Origin: Candidatus Methylomirabilota bacterium
GTDB lineage: Bacteria; Methylomirabilota; Methylomirabilia; Methylomirabilales; Methylomirabilaceae
Direction: 5' to 3'
NCBI GenBank assembly: GCA_003104975.1
Contig: PQAM01000010.1
Location: 1-64,000, forward strand
Length of the DNA: 64,000 nucleotides
The notes below the pieces were generated by a model. That model was not told where the DNA came from, made no database searches, and was given only the letters and a program-made list of their open reading frames with translations. Shown here in pieces: positions 1 to 8,248 of the stretch (its first letter is position 1; the number at the start of each line of letters is the position of its first letter). The translations under genes were made by a program, and so were the position numbers.

Positions 1-171
1 CCAGGAAACCGGGGGAAGGTCAGGGGTCCCTTCTCCCCTGGACGCCTGTCGCCGCGTGACTGTGGGGGTGTTGGCAGCACAGCAGCAGCGCCGGCAGCCT
101 TGTTATCGAGACCGGCTTGGAGCATCAGTCGGCGACCATTAGCCGCGATCCCAAAAGCGATGTGGGTAGCG

Positions 172-1234
172 GACCCGGGAAGACGATCCGCCGGACTGCG
201 GACGCCACCCCACCCTCGATTGAGCACATGGGTGTAGATCATGGTCGTGCTCACATCAGTGTGGCCCAGCAGCTCCTGCACCGTGCGGATGTCGTACCCA
301 TCCTCGAGCAGGTGAGTCGCGAAAGAGTGGCGGAATGTATGACAGGACGCCGGCTTAGACACGCTCGCCCGCCTGGTTGCCTCCCTCACGGCCTTTTGCA
401 GCACCGACTCATGCAAGTGATGCCGGCGTCGCTGCCCGGTCTCGACGTGCACATAATACCTCGTGGCCGGGAAAACCCATTGCCAGGCCAGTTCGCGGCC
501 TGTGTTCGGATATTTTCGGCCGAGCGCCGCTGGAAGTTCCGCCCAGCCGGCACCCCGCTCTAGATCCCGCTGGTGTTGCAACCGAACAATCTCTAGGTGA
601 CGGGCGAGGTCCGCTTTGGCGGTATGGGGAGCAGCGTGACGCGGTCCTTGTCGCCTTTGCCCTCGCGCACGATGATCTGGTTCGCGGCGAAATCTACGTC
701 CTTGATTCGGAGCCTGCAGCACTCGATCACCCGGAGGCCAGCCCCGTACAGGAGGGGGGCCATCAGGTGGGGTGCTCCATGCAGATGGGCGAAGATCGCC
801 TGGACCTCATCACGGCTCAAGACGACGGGCAAGTGCAGTGGTCGTTTCGCAGGGATGATGTTGTCGAGCCATGGCAATGGGTGCTGCAGGACCTCCCGGT
901 AGAGAAACAGGAGGGCGCTCATCGCCTGATTCTGTGTTGAGGCGCTCACCTGGCAGTCCACGGCGAGGGAGGACAGGAACCGGGTTACCTCCTGTTCGCC
1001 CATCTCGACCGGATGGCGCTTCCCGTGGAAGAAGATGTACCGCTTGATCCACCCGATGTAGGCATCCTCTGTCCGGCAACTGTAATGGCGAGTGCGAATG
1101 GCCTGGCGAACCTGGTCAAGGAGCTTCGGCTTGGCTGGAGGCCGTGGCGAAGGGGTGAGCACGGCAGGTGTCCACTTGCCAGCCCTCTGAGGAGAGCGGT
1201 GTTGGATGACCCCTGTTTCAGTGGAAATCCCCAT
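172..1234 (-). pseudogene. Integron-type tyrosine recombinase, broken by a frameshift
   Basis: The gene is a site-specific tyrosine recombinase of the IntI type. The first fragment (1234 to about 593) has the N-terminal SAM-like core-binding domain and the first catalytic Arg ([13 protein letters not shown]). It goes out of frame near 615-628 and stops. The next frame continues the same protein to about 172: [11 protein letters not shown], the IntI-type patch [20 protein letters not shown], then [18 protein letters not shown] and the catalytic Tyr of MIYTHV. One lost base after the LLP codons would restore the frame. The start at 1234 has a strong GGAGG site. The second frame stays open to the left edge, so the true end is unclear. 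It could be a decayed gene or an assembly error. Confidence 0.85.
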
Positions 1235-1264
1235 GCAGTCCTCCTTTCCGAGAGGAAGGCCTAG

Positions 1265-1450
1265 TTATGATGCATACTCCAAACCTGAGAGGCGGTCAAG
1301 TCTTTTTGGTGGCGACACAGGAACTGGAACTGGCTTTTCGAGGGAGAGGACAGAGGCTTCCAGTTTGACGACCGTATCGGCCGCGGCGATCAGGGCATCC
1401 AGCAGCCCGTCTCGATCAGATAACCGCACAACAGGCGCGGTTAGGTCCAT
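1265..1450 (-). CDS. Small hypothetical protein, 61 aa
   Basis: This short open frame lies just upstream of the broken integrase and on the same strand. The ATG follows a purine-rich GGGGGAGGC stretch that could serve as ribosome-binding site. The protein is acidic at the N-terminus with a predicted helix (LLDALIAAADTVVKLEAS) and a Pro/Val-rich end. I do not recognise a family. An AT-rich stretch at 1495-1552 upstream could hold its promoter. It may not be a real gene. Confidence 0.3.
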   Translation of the reverse strand: MDLTAPVVRLSDRDGLLDALIAAADTVVKLEASVLSLEKPVPVPVSPPKRLDRLSGLEYAS

Positions 1451-1552
1451 CGCATCCCCTGCCTCCCCCTTTTCACCACCTTTTCGTCCTCGGATATAAG
1501 ATTATACATATGACTAAGACCGTCAAGAAAAAAATTCGAAGCAACACAATCT

Positions 1553-2005
1553 CTATATTCCTACGCTCCCGACCGCATCATCGAGTGTTTCGGCTACGTG
1601 GATGCGGGGGAAGGGGTTTGTGGGTGCGGTCGCGGGGCGTACCCGGCGCGGTGGGCAGACGCGCGAGCGCGGCGGGTTCATGCCGGGGTTAGCCCGCGCC
1701 CCGTGATTGCACGCCCCCACATGGGCCTGCTGCAGTCGACGAGATTTGGTAACGGTCTTGCGCCTGGCAGACTTAGCCGGTATCAGTGCAATCAGAGAGC
1801 GCAGGGCAGCATTTACGGTGTCAGCGTTCGGGAAATACTGACGCACATCTGGCTCCAGCATCACCGCGCCATCTGCCAGCGTGAAGTAACGAATACTCAC
1901 CGTTCCATCGGCTTTATAAACCTTGACCGTATGCCCTTGCCGGTAGGCGCGATAATACTTGCCGCGCACACCTTTCTTGCCCCTAACGTCGTATTCGGGA
2001 AGCAT
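1553..2005 (-). CDS. Small conserved protein next to an XRE regulator
   Basis: The start at 2005 is chosen because GAGGAGG precedes that ATG; a longer frame to 2077 has no such site. The first ~80 residues (MLPEYDVRGKKGVRGKYYRAY..., VMLEPDVRQYFPNADTVNAAL) resemble a common small family that recurs beside toxin-antitoxin genes in many bacteria. The function is unknown to me. The last ~65 residues are Arg/Pro-rich and look like read-through rather than a domain, so a 3' lesion may have removed the original stop. It lies 75 bp downstream of the XRE gene on the same strand and may be co-transcribed with it. Confidence 0.6.
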   Translation of the reverse strand: MLPEYDVRGKKGVRGKYYRAYRQGHTVKVYKADGTVSIRYFTLADGAVMLEPDVRQYFPNADTVNAALRSLIALIPAKSARRKTVTKSRRLQQAHVGACNHGARANPGMNPPRSRVCPPRRVRPATAPTNPFPRIHVAETLDDAVGSVGI

Positions 2006-2080
2006 ATCGGCCTCCTCGACTCTTAGGGGTTCAGTGTTCGCCGTCGGCTGCATGCGGCGAGTGAGATTTCGCGCCAACCG

Positions 2081-2353
2081 TCACGCGACTTCTAGGAGCG
2101 CACGCGGGTTCTTCGCCGCTACCATCAGCAGGGTTCGGGCCGCACCAGACGGGGCCCGGCGGTCCTGCTCCCAATCCTGCAGGGTCCGCACGGAGACGCC
2201 GAGTAGCTGGGCAAACCGTGCCTGGGACAGGCCCGTCTTCTCGCGAACGCCTGTAATGCTCGGAATCGTGATAACGCGCCCGTAGTCGCCCTGCTTGATT
2301 TCCCGCAGGCCCTCGAGAATCTCGCGGCCAATGTTACGCGTATCCTTAGTCAT
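2081..2353 (-). CDS. XRE/HigA-type helix-turn-helix antitoxin
   Basis: This 90-aa DNA-binding protein has a helix-turn-helix at about residues 41-65 (TGLSQARFAQLLGVSVRTLQ), followed by DWEQDRRAPSGAARTLL, the usual ending of HigA/NadS-like regulators. These normally neutralise a RelE/HigB-type toxin and repress their own operon. No HigB-like toxin is adjacent: hicA lies upstream and an unknown small protein downstream, so the partner is either the latter or missing. A clear GGAAGGAG site precedes the ATG. Confidence 0.8.
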   Translation of the reverse strand: MTKDTRNIGREILEGLREIKQGDYGRVITIPSITGVREKTGLSQARFAQLLGVSVRTLQDWEQDRRAPSGAARTLLMVAAKNPRALLEVA

Positions 2354-2376
2354 CTTCGATCTCCTTCCGAGCAGGG

Positions 2377-2565
2377 TTAGACAGGCTCGGAAACCTGGAG
2401 GTCACGGCAGATCTTTCGAGCGAGAAACTCGTTGATTTCGCGGTGCCTGGGGATTACCGATGTCTTTTGCGCTACCCGATTCACATACACGGTATGGTTA
2501 CTGCCCTCGCGCAGGAATTCGCACCCGTGTGCCTCTAAGTGCCGGATCAGGTCGCGGCGCTTCAT
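2377..2565 (-). CDS. hicA: HicA toxin (mRNA interferase)
   Basis: HicA toxins are small dsRBD-fold RNases that cleave mRNA until bound by HicB. This 62-aa protein has the full family pattern: MKRRDLIRHLEAHGC at the N-terminus, the catalytic His in REGSNHTVY, and the VIPRHREINEFLARKI end. Its ATG overlaps the stop of the upstream hicB by four bases, so the pair is translationally coupled. The antitoxin comes first in this operon. Confidence 0.9.
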   Translation of the reverse strand: MKRRDLIRHLEAHGCEFLREGSNHTVYVNRVAQKTSVIPRHREINEFLARKICRDLQVSEPV

Positions 2566-2786
2566 GCCTCAGATATGGGCAGCGGTTCGCGAATTACGTC
2601 CTTCCCCTTCAACGACTCCTCAGCCAGTGTGCGGTTGGCCTCCAGGACAAGAGTGATAGCCTCCTGCAGATTGGCGCGTGTCTCCCCTAAGGTCGCGCCT
2701 TGGGTGTTCGCCCCGGGCAACTCCTCAACGAAGCCGATATATCCTTCCGGTACTTTCTGAAACACCGCGGTCAGTGTGATAGTCAT
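2562..2786 (-). CDS. hicB: HicB antitoxin
   Basis: HicB binds HicA through a degraded RNase-H-like domain. The start at 2786 is set by GGAGGA just upstream; the longer frame to 2843 begins in the previous gene remnant. The 74-aa protein reads MTITLTAVFQKVPEGYIGFV then EELPGANTQGATLGETRANLQEAI, the typical HicB core. A C-terminal DNA-binding domain is absent, as in the short HicB class. It forms an operon with hicA, overlapping by four bases. Confidence 0.88.
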   Translation of the reverse strand: MTITLTAVFQKVPEGYIGFVEELPGANTQGATLGETRANLQEAITLVLEANRTLAEESLKGKDVIREPLPISEA

Positions 2787-2843
2787 TTCGACTCCTCCGA
2801 GTTTCCTTAGCACCCTCTCCCAGCCACGCCAGGAATCCAACAT

Positions 2844-2930
2844 TCAATATCTACTCAACTGGGAGCGTTCTTCCCGCTTGAAGTGGCAGCCGTGTCTGCG
2901 AAGGTGCTGCAACAGCGCGCTTCGCTTCAC
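2844..2930 (-). pseudogene. Truncated hicA remnant
   Basis: A GTG start overlaps the stop of the upstream hicB-like gene (GTGA), as in intact hicBA pairs. The 28 residues VKRSALLQHLRRHGCHFKRE are the HicA N-terminus. The frame then runs into a stop before the catalytic His region. The gene is therefore a stump of a second HicA toxin, leaving its antitoxin unpaired. Confidence 0.7.
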
Positions 2931-3142
2931 GTCACGATCACCGTCTCACGCTCAGCATTCGGCGGCACCCCTCGCAGCCCATTCTCCCGGCGGTCCTGCA
3001 AGATGAGTGCAATGGCATCCGCAAGACTTTGACGGGCCTCTTCCTTCGTTTTCCCGAGCCCGTTTGCTCCAGGAATCTCCGGACAGTAGGCGATCCACCA
3101 CTCTCCGTCTCGCTCGAAAACTGCTGTGAATTCGTTCCTCAT
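2927..3142 (-). CDS. HicB-like antitoxin, orphaned
   Basis: This 71-aa HicB-family protein (MRNEFTAVFERDGEWWIAYC, PEIPGANGLGKTKEEARQSL, DAIALIL) has the short RNase-H-like fold without a DNA-binding tail. GGAGGT lies upstream of the ATG. Its toxin partner immediately downstream is only a stump, so it may persist as a solitary antitoxin that guards against related HicA toxins. About 270 bp upstream to 3414 holds no gene that I can support. Confidence 0.82.
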   Translation of the reverse strand: MRNEFTAVFERDGEWWIAYCPEIPGANGLGKTKEEARQSLADAIALILQDRRENGLRGVPPNAERETVIVT

Positions 3143-3414
3143 AACAGCGCACCTCCGTCCTGCTCTCCTTCCCGCTCTGGGAGTGCCGGGTTGATTCTAC
3201 CTCCCAAGTGGTATTTGCCCAAATATAAATAGGAAGTGAACCACTGAGGCTGTGGTGGTGGGATAAAGCTCTTCGGGCGCCGCAACTGGGAGACCAGATC
3301 GGCCTCAGCGAAGCCGATCGAAGTATTCTCGCGGCGAGACAATCGGAATCCCGCGAAACGTCTTGAGGGGCTGAAGGTGTTTCTAGTGATTTCGCACATG
3401 CATGACCGCATGTT

Positions 3415-3849
3415 TTATGGCGCGATGAGACGGTTTGCGCCTTCGGGCCACACTCGTTTGAAGTCGTCGGTATTGAATGTTAACACGTGATCAACCTGTG
3501 ATTTTGTCGCCACCTTCGCGATGATGGCATCATAAATTACCCCTCCGGATAGTCCAAGATCAGCCATCCGCTTGACGACGGAGCTGTACTCCGAAGGTGA
3601 AAGGGAAACCACCTTTGCCGTGGCCTCAACATTACTGCGAATCAGACGCCCGGCGATCCCAGGTGTAATCTTCGGGCGTATAGGCAACGTGGTCAACACT
3701 GCATACAATTCAGCCAAAGTGTGACCCGCGATCAACATGTCGAACTCTTTTGCTCTTGCCTGTTTGAGCCATCGGAAAGCAGAGGCGTGCAGAGGGTGCG
3801 GTTCTACGATTGCGGCTGTGAGGACGGAGGTATCAAAAAGGATTTTCAT
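3415..3849 (-). CDS. vapC: PIN-domain toxin (VapC family)
   Basis: VapC toxins are Mg-dependent RNases that cut tRNA or rRNA. This 144-aa protein has the PIN acidic residues: Asp6 in MKILFDTSVLTAAIV, Glu in HTLAELYAVL, Asp in GGVIYDAIIAKVA and the TFNTDDFKRV end. Its start overlaps the stop of the upstream AbrB-like antitoxin by four bases, which is usual in these operons. The protein appears intact. Confidence 0.9.
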   Translation of the reverse strand: MKILFDTSVLTAAIVEPHPLHASAFRWLKQARAKEFDMLIAGHTLAELYAVLTTLPIRPKITPGIAGRLIRSNVEATAKVVSLSPSEYSSVVKRMADLGLSGGVIYDAIIAKVATKSQVDHVLTFNTDDFKRVWPEGANRLIAP

Positions 3850-4109
3850 GATTTCCGTGGTGAAGACACCGTCCTGAGGCGTTCTTCGCGATGAGCCTTC
3901 ACGCGCTCCATCAGATTGCCCGTTGCTGTGCCTGTATAGACCAATACGCCATCCTTCACCTTGATTGGGGGTTCTTCACGCAACGGCTTCAAAACAACCT
4001 CATCGTCCGATTGCTCCACCTTTAACAGTTCCCCTGGTTTAAGGCCAAGACTATCGCGGATTTCTTTTGGGATCACCACCCGGCCGAATCGATCCAAGAG
4101 CGTGTTCAT
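3846..4109 (-). CDS. AbrB/MazE-type antitoxin
   Basis: This 87-aa swapped-hairpin DNA-binding antitoxin has the SpoVT-AbrB core at residues 1-45 (LLDRFGRVVIPKEIRDSLGL, KPGELLKVEQ). The C-terminal tail should wrap around the VapC toxin. The start at 4109 follows AGAGGAGG; the in-frame upstream ATG at 4169 would lie inside the operator. A perfect-looking inverted repeat sits over the promoter directly upstream, in line with autorepression by the toxin-antitoxin complex. Confidence 0.88.
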   Translation of the reverse strand: MNTLLDRFGRVVIPKEIRDSLGLKPGELLKVEQSDDEVVLKPLREEPPIKVKDGVLVYTGTATGNLMERVKAHREERLRTVSSPRKS

Positions 4110-4130
4110 AACACAATCCTCCTCTTTAAT

Positions 4131-4168
4131 TGGCATTATACATTGCCACATGGCAATTAACAATGCCA
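4131..4168 (-). promoter_or_regulatory. Promoter overlapped by a palindromic operator of the AbrB/VapC operon
   Basis: Two nearly identical 18-bp half sites face each other around a central CA: TGGCATTATACATTGCCA and, on the other strand, TGGCATTGTTAATTGCCA. Each half is itself a small palindrome (TGGCA/TGCCA). On the minus strand the repeat contains TATAAT (4135-4140) and TTGTTA (4158-4163) with 17-bp spacing. A bound antitoxin would therefore cover both promoter boxes. Its binding by the adjacent antitoxin is inferred. Confidence 0.7.
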
Positions 4169-4224
4169 TGCAGTCATCGTCGGGGCCGGCAAGGCGGGAA
4201 TAGGGGGCAAGATAGAGGGAAGGG

Positions 4225-4899
4225 TCAGACGGTCTTGTCCGGCCAGGGGCAGAGGTGGCGGACGTGGCAGCGGGGGCAGTCGGGGCGCTTGGCGGTACAG
4301 GCGCCGCGGCCGTGGAAGACCAGCAGGTGGGTCAGGCGGGTCCACTGCGCTTTGGGGATGATCCGGCAGAGCTGCTGCTCGATCTCATCCGGCTTGTCGC
4401 TGTGTGCCAGGCCCAGGCGGTTGGCTACACGTATGACGTGAGTGTCTACCGCGATCCCGGCGGTGATGCCCAGGGCGTTGCTCAGGACGATGTTGGCGGT
4501 TTTGCGCCAGACGCCGGGGAGCGTAATCAGCTCCTGCATCGTCCGCGGTACCTGCCCGCCAAACTCCTCCAGGATCTTCCTGCAGCAGCCGATGATGCTT
4601 TTGGCCTTGTTCCGATAGAAACCTGTAGACCGAATCGCCTCTTCCAGATCGATCGGATCGGCCTCGGCGAACGCTTTGGGGGTCGCATATCGCTTAAACA
4701 GGCCCTTGGTGACTTGGTTGACCCGCTCGTCGGTGCATTGGGCCGCCAGGATCGTCGCGATCAGCAGCTCGAACGGGTTCTTGAAATCGAGCGTCACACA
4801 GGCGTCCGGGTAGGTCTCCTCCAGGATGGCCAGGATCTTTTTGGCGGCAGCGGGAGTAGCGGTATGGAGATCGCCCTTCACCGGTCTCAACGTGGCCAT
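4225..4899 (-). CDS. nth: Endonuclease III (DNA glycosylase/AP lyase)
   Basis: The enzyme excises oxidised pyrimidines and nicks abasic DNA. This 224-aa protein is of normal length. The helix-hairpin-helix LPGVWRKTANIV carries the catalytic Lys133, and Asp152 lies in VDTHVIRV. The 4Fe-4S cluster ligands Cys201, 208, 211 and 217 have the canonical x6-x2-x5 spacing. The third HhH Gly is Trp here (GVW instead of GVG). It overlaps the end of pyrD by 13 bases and is the last gene of the pyrimidine operon, which is an unusual place for it. Confidence 0.95.
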   Translation of the reverse strand: MATLRPVKGDLHTATPAAAKKILAILEETYPDACVTLDFKNPFELLIATILAAQCTDERVNQVTKGLFKRYATPKAFAEADPIDLEEAIRSTGFYRNKAKSIIGCCRKILEEFGGQVPRTMQELITLPGVWRKTANIVLSNALGITAGIAVDTHVIRVANRLGLAHSDKPDEIEQQLCRIIPKAQWTRLTHLLVFHGRGACTAKRPDCPRCHVRHLCPWPDKTV

Positions 4900-5858
4900 T
4901 CAGTCGCCTCTCGCGTAGTGCCCGTCAGATCCAACGACCCGACAAGATCGGTGACGCGCGCGAGCTTATGGTCGATCAAATACGCGCTGATCCCGTCAAT
5001 GACCCGTTCAGCACTGCTCGGCGACGTGAAGTTGGCCGTCCCGACCGCGACGGCCGTCGCGCCGGCGATCAGGAACTCCAGCGCGTCCTCAGCCGTCATG
5101 ATCCCGCCCATCCCGATCAGCGGGAGCTTGACCGCCTGGGCTACCTCCCAGACCATTCGGATCGCGACGGGTCGGATGGCCGGTCCGGAGAGGCCGCCGG
5201 TGACGTTGCCAAGTTTCGGGCGCCGGGTTCGCACGTCGACGGCCATACCGATCAGCGTATTGATGAGAGAGAGGGCGTCGGCCCCGGCATCCGCCAGCGC
5301 CCTGGCGATCTCCGCCACGTCGGTGACATTCGGGGAGAGCTTGGGGATGAGCGGGAGCGCCGTCGCCCGCCGGACCTTCGATATCAGCGTGTGGGCCAAT
5401 GCCGCATTACAGCCGAAGATCAGGCCATCGGCCACGTTGGGACAGGAGATATTCAGCTCTAATCCGCTGATCCCTTCACGATCACTCAGCCGTTTAGCCA
5501 GTTCAACATAGTCTTCGATCGACTCACCGGCGATATTGACAATCACCGGCGGACCCAATCGGCGCAGGTAGGGGAGTTTCTCTTTGATGAACGCCTCTAC
5601 CCCGACATTCTGCAGGCCGATCGCGTTCAACATCCCGGCGGGGGTCTCGACGATTCTCGTCGGTGGATTCCCGGCGCGCGGTGAACGGGTGATGGTTTTC
5701 ACAGCGATGGCGCCCAGGCGACCGAGGTCCAGGAACGGCTCGAACTCCTGAGCATAGCCGAAGGTCCCGGACGCCGTCATCACCGGGTTCTGCATGGGGA
5801 TGCCTGCGACGGTGACGCGCAGATCGGGCCGTTTGGTGCGACCGGCGACAGACTTCAC
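4887..5858 (-). CDS. pyrD: Dihydroorotate dehydrogenase, catalytic subunit (class 1B)
   Basis: It oxidises dihydroorotate to orotate with FMN. It needs PyrK to pass electrons to NAD, and pyrK lies three genes upstream in the same operon. Family motifs are visible: NPVMTASGTFGYAQEF, AVKTITRSPRAGNP, LELNISCPNV (with the Cys-type catalytic base of the class 1 enzymes), PLIPKLSPNVTD and IGMGGIMTAEDALEFLIAGA. The start is taken as GTG 5858, six bases after the pabC stop; an ATG at 5900 would overlap pabC. About 323 aa, slightly longer than the usual ~305. Confidence 0.94.
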   Translation of the reverse strand: MKSVAGRTKRPDLRVTVAGIPMQNPVMTASGTFGYAQEFEPFLDLGRLGAIAVKTITRSPRAGNPPTRIVETPAGMLNAIGLQNVGVEAFIKEKLPYLRRLGPPVIVNIAGESIEDYVELAKRLSDREGISGLELNISCPNVADGLIFGCNAALAHTLISKVRRATALPLIPKLSPNVTDVAEIARALADAGADALSLINTLIGMAVDVRTRRPKLGNVTGGLSGPAIRPVAIRMVWEVAQAVKLPLIGMGGIMTAEDALEFLIAGATAVAVGTANFTSPSSAERVIDGISAYLIDHKLARVTDLVGSLDLTGTTREATEWPR

Positions 5859-5863
5859 GTATT

Positions 5864-6772
5864 CTACTCTTGTATAGGCGCACGCAGTGCGCCCCTGCAT
5901 TTGCCTCGTACCCGTTCCTCTTCGACGGCCGTCCGGTATCGCTGCTGGAGCTGTTGCGTGACCGGACCTGGGCGGCCGGTTCCGATTGTGCGACCGTCGA
6001 CCGCGATAACCGGCGTGATCTCCTTGAGGGAACCGGTGAGGAACACCTCGTCTGCCGACAGGAGCGTATCAAGGGGAAGTGGGGTTTCATGAACCGTCAG
6101 GCCCTCCCGCTTTGCCAGCTCAATCACCACCTCCCTGGTAATCCCTGGTAGAAGCCCTGAACTCTCAGAAGGGGTCGTCAGTACGCCGTGTGAGATCGAA
6201 AAGACGTTGCTTGTGGCGCCCTCAATGATACAGTTATCAGTGCCCACAAACAACGCCTCCAGCGCGCCCTCGCGTTGCGCCTGCGCCGTCGCGAGTATAT
6301 TATAGAGATAATCCAGCGACTTGATCTGGAGCGGGTTAAACGGATCTCCCCAGTGAACCGTTATGACGCCGACCCCCACCTGCTGACGTTGGGCGATTCC
6401 GGCATCCACCGGCTTGGCGACCAGCAGCAGCGTGGGTGACGGGGGCGCGTCGGGAGGCAGCAGAGGGCCCAGCACGTCCGGACCTCTCGTCACCGTCAAC
6501 CGCAACGACGCATCCGTGTCCTGAAGGTGATTGCGCCGGAGCAGCGCATCCATCACCGGCCGCCACTTGCCCGCGTCGCCCGTAAACGGGATCCCGATCT
6601 GGTCGGCGCCTTTCTTGAGGCGTCCCAGGTGTCGATCCAGCGCAAAGACCCATCCGGCATATGTCCGGATGGTCTCGAAGAGGCCGTCGCCATAGATGAA
6701 CCCGCGGTCAAAGGCCGACACCTTTGCCCGCTCGGCCTGTATGTAGCGTCCGTTCAGATAGACGACAGCCAT
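5864..6772 (-). CDS. pabC: Aminodeoxychorismate lyase (PLP fold-type IV)
   Basis: It converts 4-amino-4-deoxychorismate to p-aminobenzoate and pyruvate for folate synthesis. This 302-aa fold-type IV PLP enzyme shows DRGFIYGDGLFETIR near residue 22, the PLP lysine in LQIKSLDYLYNILA, and the cofactor loop EGATSNVFSI. IlvE is similar, but the immediately upstream pabB argues for PabC. It lies nine bases after pabB. The C-terminal ~25 residues are Arg-rich and beyond the usual family end. Confidence 0.85.
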   Translation of the reverse strand: MAVVYLNGRYIQAERAKVSAFDRGFIYGDGLFETIRTYAGWVFALDRHLGRLKKGADQIGIPFTGDAGKWRPVMDALLRRNHLQDTDASLRLTVTRGPDVLGPLLPPDAPPSPTLLLVAKPVDAGIAQRQQVGVGVITVHWGDPFNPLQIKSLDYLYNILATAQAQREGALEALFVGTDNCIIEGATSNVFSISHGVLTTPSESSGLLPGITREVVIELAKREGLTVHETPLPLDTLLSADEVFLTGSLKEITPVIAVDGRTIGTGRPGPVTQQLQQRYRTAVEEERVRGKCRGALRAPIQE

Positions 6773-6781
6773 TCGCCTTCT

Positions 6782-8248
6782 CTACCTCCCGAAACCGGCG
6801 CCGATCCCAAGCGTCCGAAAGAAGGTTTCGGCCTTGAGCAGCGTCTCGTCGTACTCTTTGGCCGGCGAGGAATCGGCGACGATCCCTCCGCCGGTCTGAA
6901 AGTAGATCTGTCCGCCCGTGACGACGGCCGTTCGAATGGCGATGTTCAGTTCCATCCCGCCGGAAAACCCGATAAACCCGATTGCGCCGGTATAGAGGCC
7001 GCGGGGGGTCGGCTCCACCTCGTCGATGATTTCCATCGCACGGATCTTGGGGGCGCCGGTGATCGACCCGCCTGGGAAGGTGGCGCGCAGGCAGTCGATC
7101 GGGTCTGTCCCATCCTCCAGGGTCCCCGCGACGATCGAGACCATGTGATGAAGGGTATGGTAGGTCTCGATCGTCTCGAATCGCTCGACATGCACAGAGC
7201 CGACCCGGCAGATCCGCCCCAGATCGTTTCGTTCCAGGTCCACGATCATGACATGCTCGGCACGCTCTTTCGGATCGTAACGAAGGCTCCCGATGATCCG
7301 CGCATCGTCCTCCACGGTCATCCCTCGCGGGCGCGTCCCCTTGATCGGGCAGGTCGAGATGCGGTTCCCCTCAACCAGCAGGAACCGTTCCGGGGAGTTG
7401 GACAGGACCTGGAACGGGCCACAGTGAAGATAGGCCCCGAATGGCGCCGGGAAACGTTTCTGAAGACGCCGGTACAGGGCCCAGGGATCGCCGCCAAACT
7501 GTGTGACGAAGCGCTGCGAGATGTTGGCCTGATAGATATCGCCGGCTGCGATATAGTCCAGGACCCTGTCCAATGCCTGACAGTACTGCGCCTTCGACAT
7601 ATTGCTGTCGAGCGGGGCCGCGATGGGCGACAACTCGGGCGACCTGCCACCGCCTGTCAGCCGCGCATGCGCGATCAGGTCGCGACCCTCGTGCAGCCGC
7701 TCCAGGGCCCGTTGCTCGCGCGCGACGCCCGGCGGCAGCGGCAGGCCGGTGGAGGTGATCAGCATCTCGCGCTTCGCCGGTTCGAACCAGAAGAGCCGGT
7801 CGTAAAAATGGATCACGCAGTCGGGTAGCCTCAGGTCGTCCACCGCGCGCGCCGGCAGCCGTTCGAGGTGGTGTCGGAGGTCGTAGCCGAAGTAGCCGAT
7901 GGCGCCGGCCGTTGGAACGTCTTCGACGGGCGCCAGGTTGCTATATTGCCTGAGGGTCGCCTGAAGATGTTGAAACGGATCGCCTGTGACCCGGTGGCAT
8001 TCGCCACGACGTGAAATGGTGATCTCGTTGCCCTTTGCCGAAAAGGTGAGGAATGGATCGTAGCCGAAACAGGCGGCCTGCCAGTGATTCACAGCCCAGG
8101 GATCGGCGTCCAGAAGGCTGAAGCCCGGCTGCGCAGCGACCAGACTCCAGAGATCCGCAAAGGGCGGCGGATTGGGGACCTCCTCTATGAGAACATGCGG
8201 ATCGGTCTGCGAGGTCCCGCGTAGAGCGGCCGGAAACGATAGGATCAT
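6782..8248 (-). CDS. pabB: Aminodeoxychorismate synthase component I
   Basis: It aminates chorismate to 4-amino-4-deoxychorismate. The chorismate-binding domain fills the C-terminal half: CPIKGTRPRG, the metal-binding HVMIVDLERNDLGRIC, TFPGGSITGAPKIRAMEII, and the final GGGIVADSSPAKEYDETLLK. A start at 8248 (MILSFPAALRG) is preferred because the longer frame begins inside heptanucleotide repeats; GGAGG lies about ten bases upstream. PIKGT is the PabB signature (anthranilate synthases have PIAGT). No pabA glutaminase is adjacent; a shared TrpG/PabA may serve. Confidence 0.93.
   Translation of the reverse strand: MILSFPAALRGTSQTDPHVLIEEVPNPPPFADLWSLVAAQPGFSLLDADPWAVNHWQAACFGYDPFLTFSAKGNEITISRRGECHRVTGDPFQHLQATLRQYSNLAPVEDVPTAGAIGYFGYDLRHHLERLPARAVDDLRLPDCVIHFYDRLFWFEPAKREMLITSTGLPLPPGVAREQRALERLHEGRDLIAHARLTGGGRSPELSPIAAPLDSNMSKAQYCQALDRVLDYIAAGDIYQANISQRFVTQFGGDPWALYRRLQKRFPAPFGAYLHCGPFQVLSNSPERFLLVEGNRISTCPIKGTRPRGMTVEDDARIIGSLRYDPKERAEHVMIVDLERNDLGRICRVGSVHVERFETIETYHTLHHMVSIVAGTLEDGTDPIDCLRATFPGGSITGAPKIRAMEIIDEVEPTPRGLYTGAIGFIGFSGGMELNIAIRTAVVTGGQIYFQTGGGIVADSSPAKEYDETLLKAETFFRTLGIGAGFGR

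Noticed and set aside
3139-3411. A 90-codon minus-strand frame between the HicB-like and VapC genes
   Set aside because: No ribosome-binding site and no domain; it overlaps the HicB-like start. The region looks non-coding.
1235-4224. attC recombination sites in the toxin-antitoxin island
   Set aside because: I looked for paired RYYYAAC/GTTRRRY boxes in the gaps and found only single matches (for example GTTAGAC near 2368). The cassette claim is therefore left as a hypothesis.
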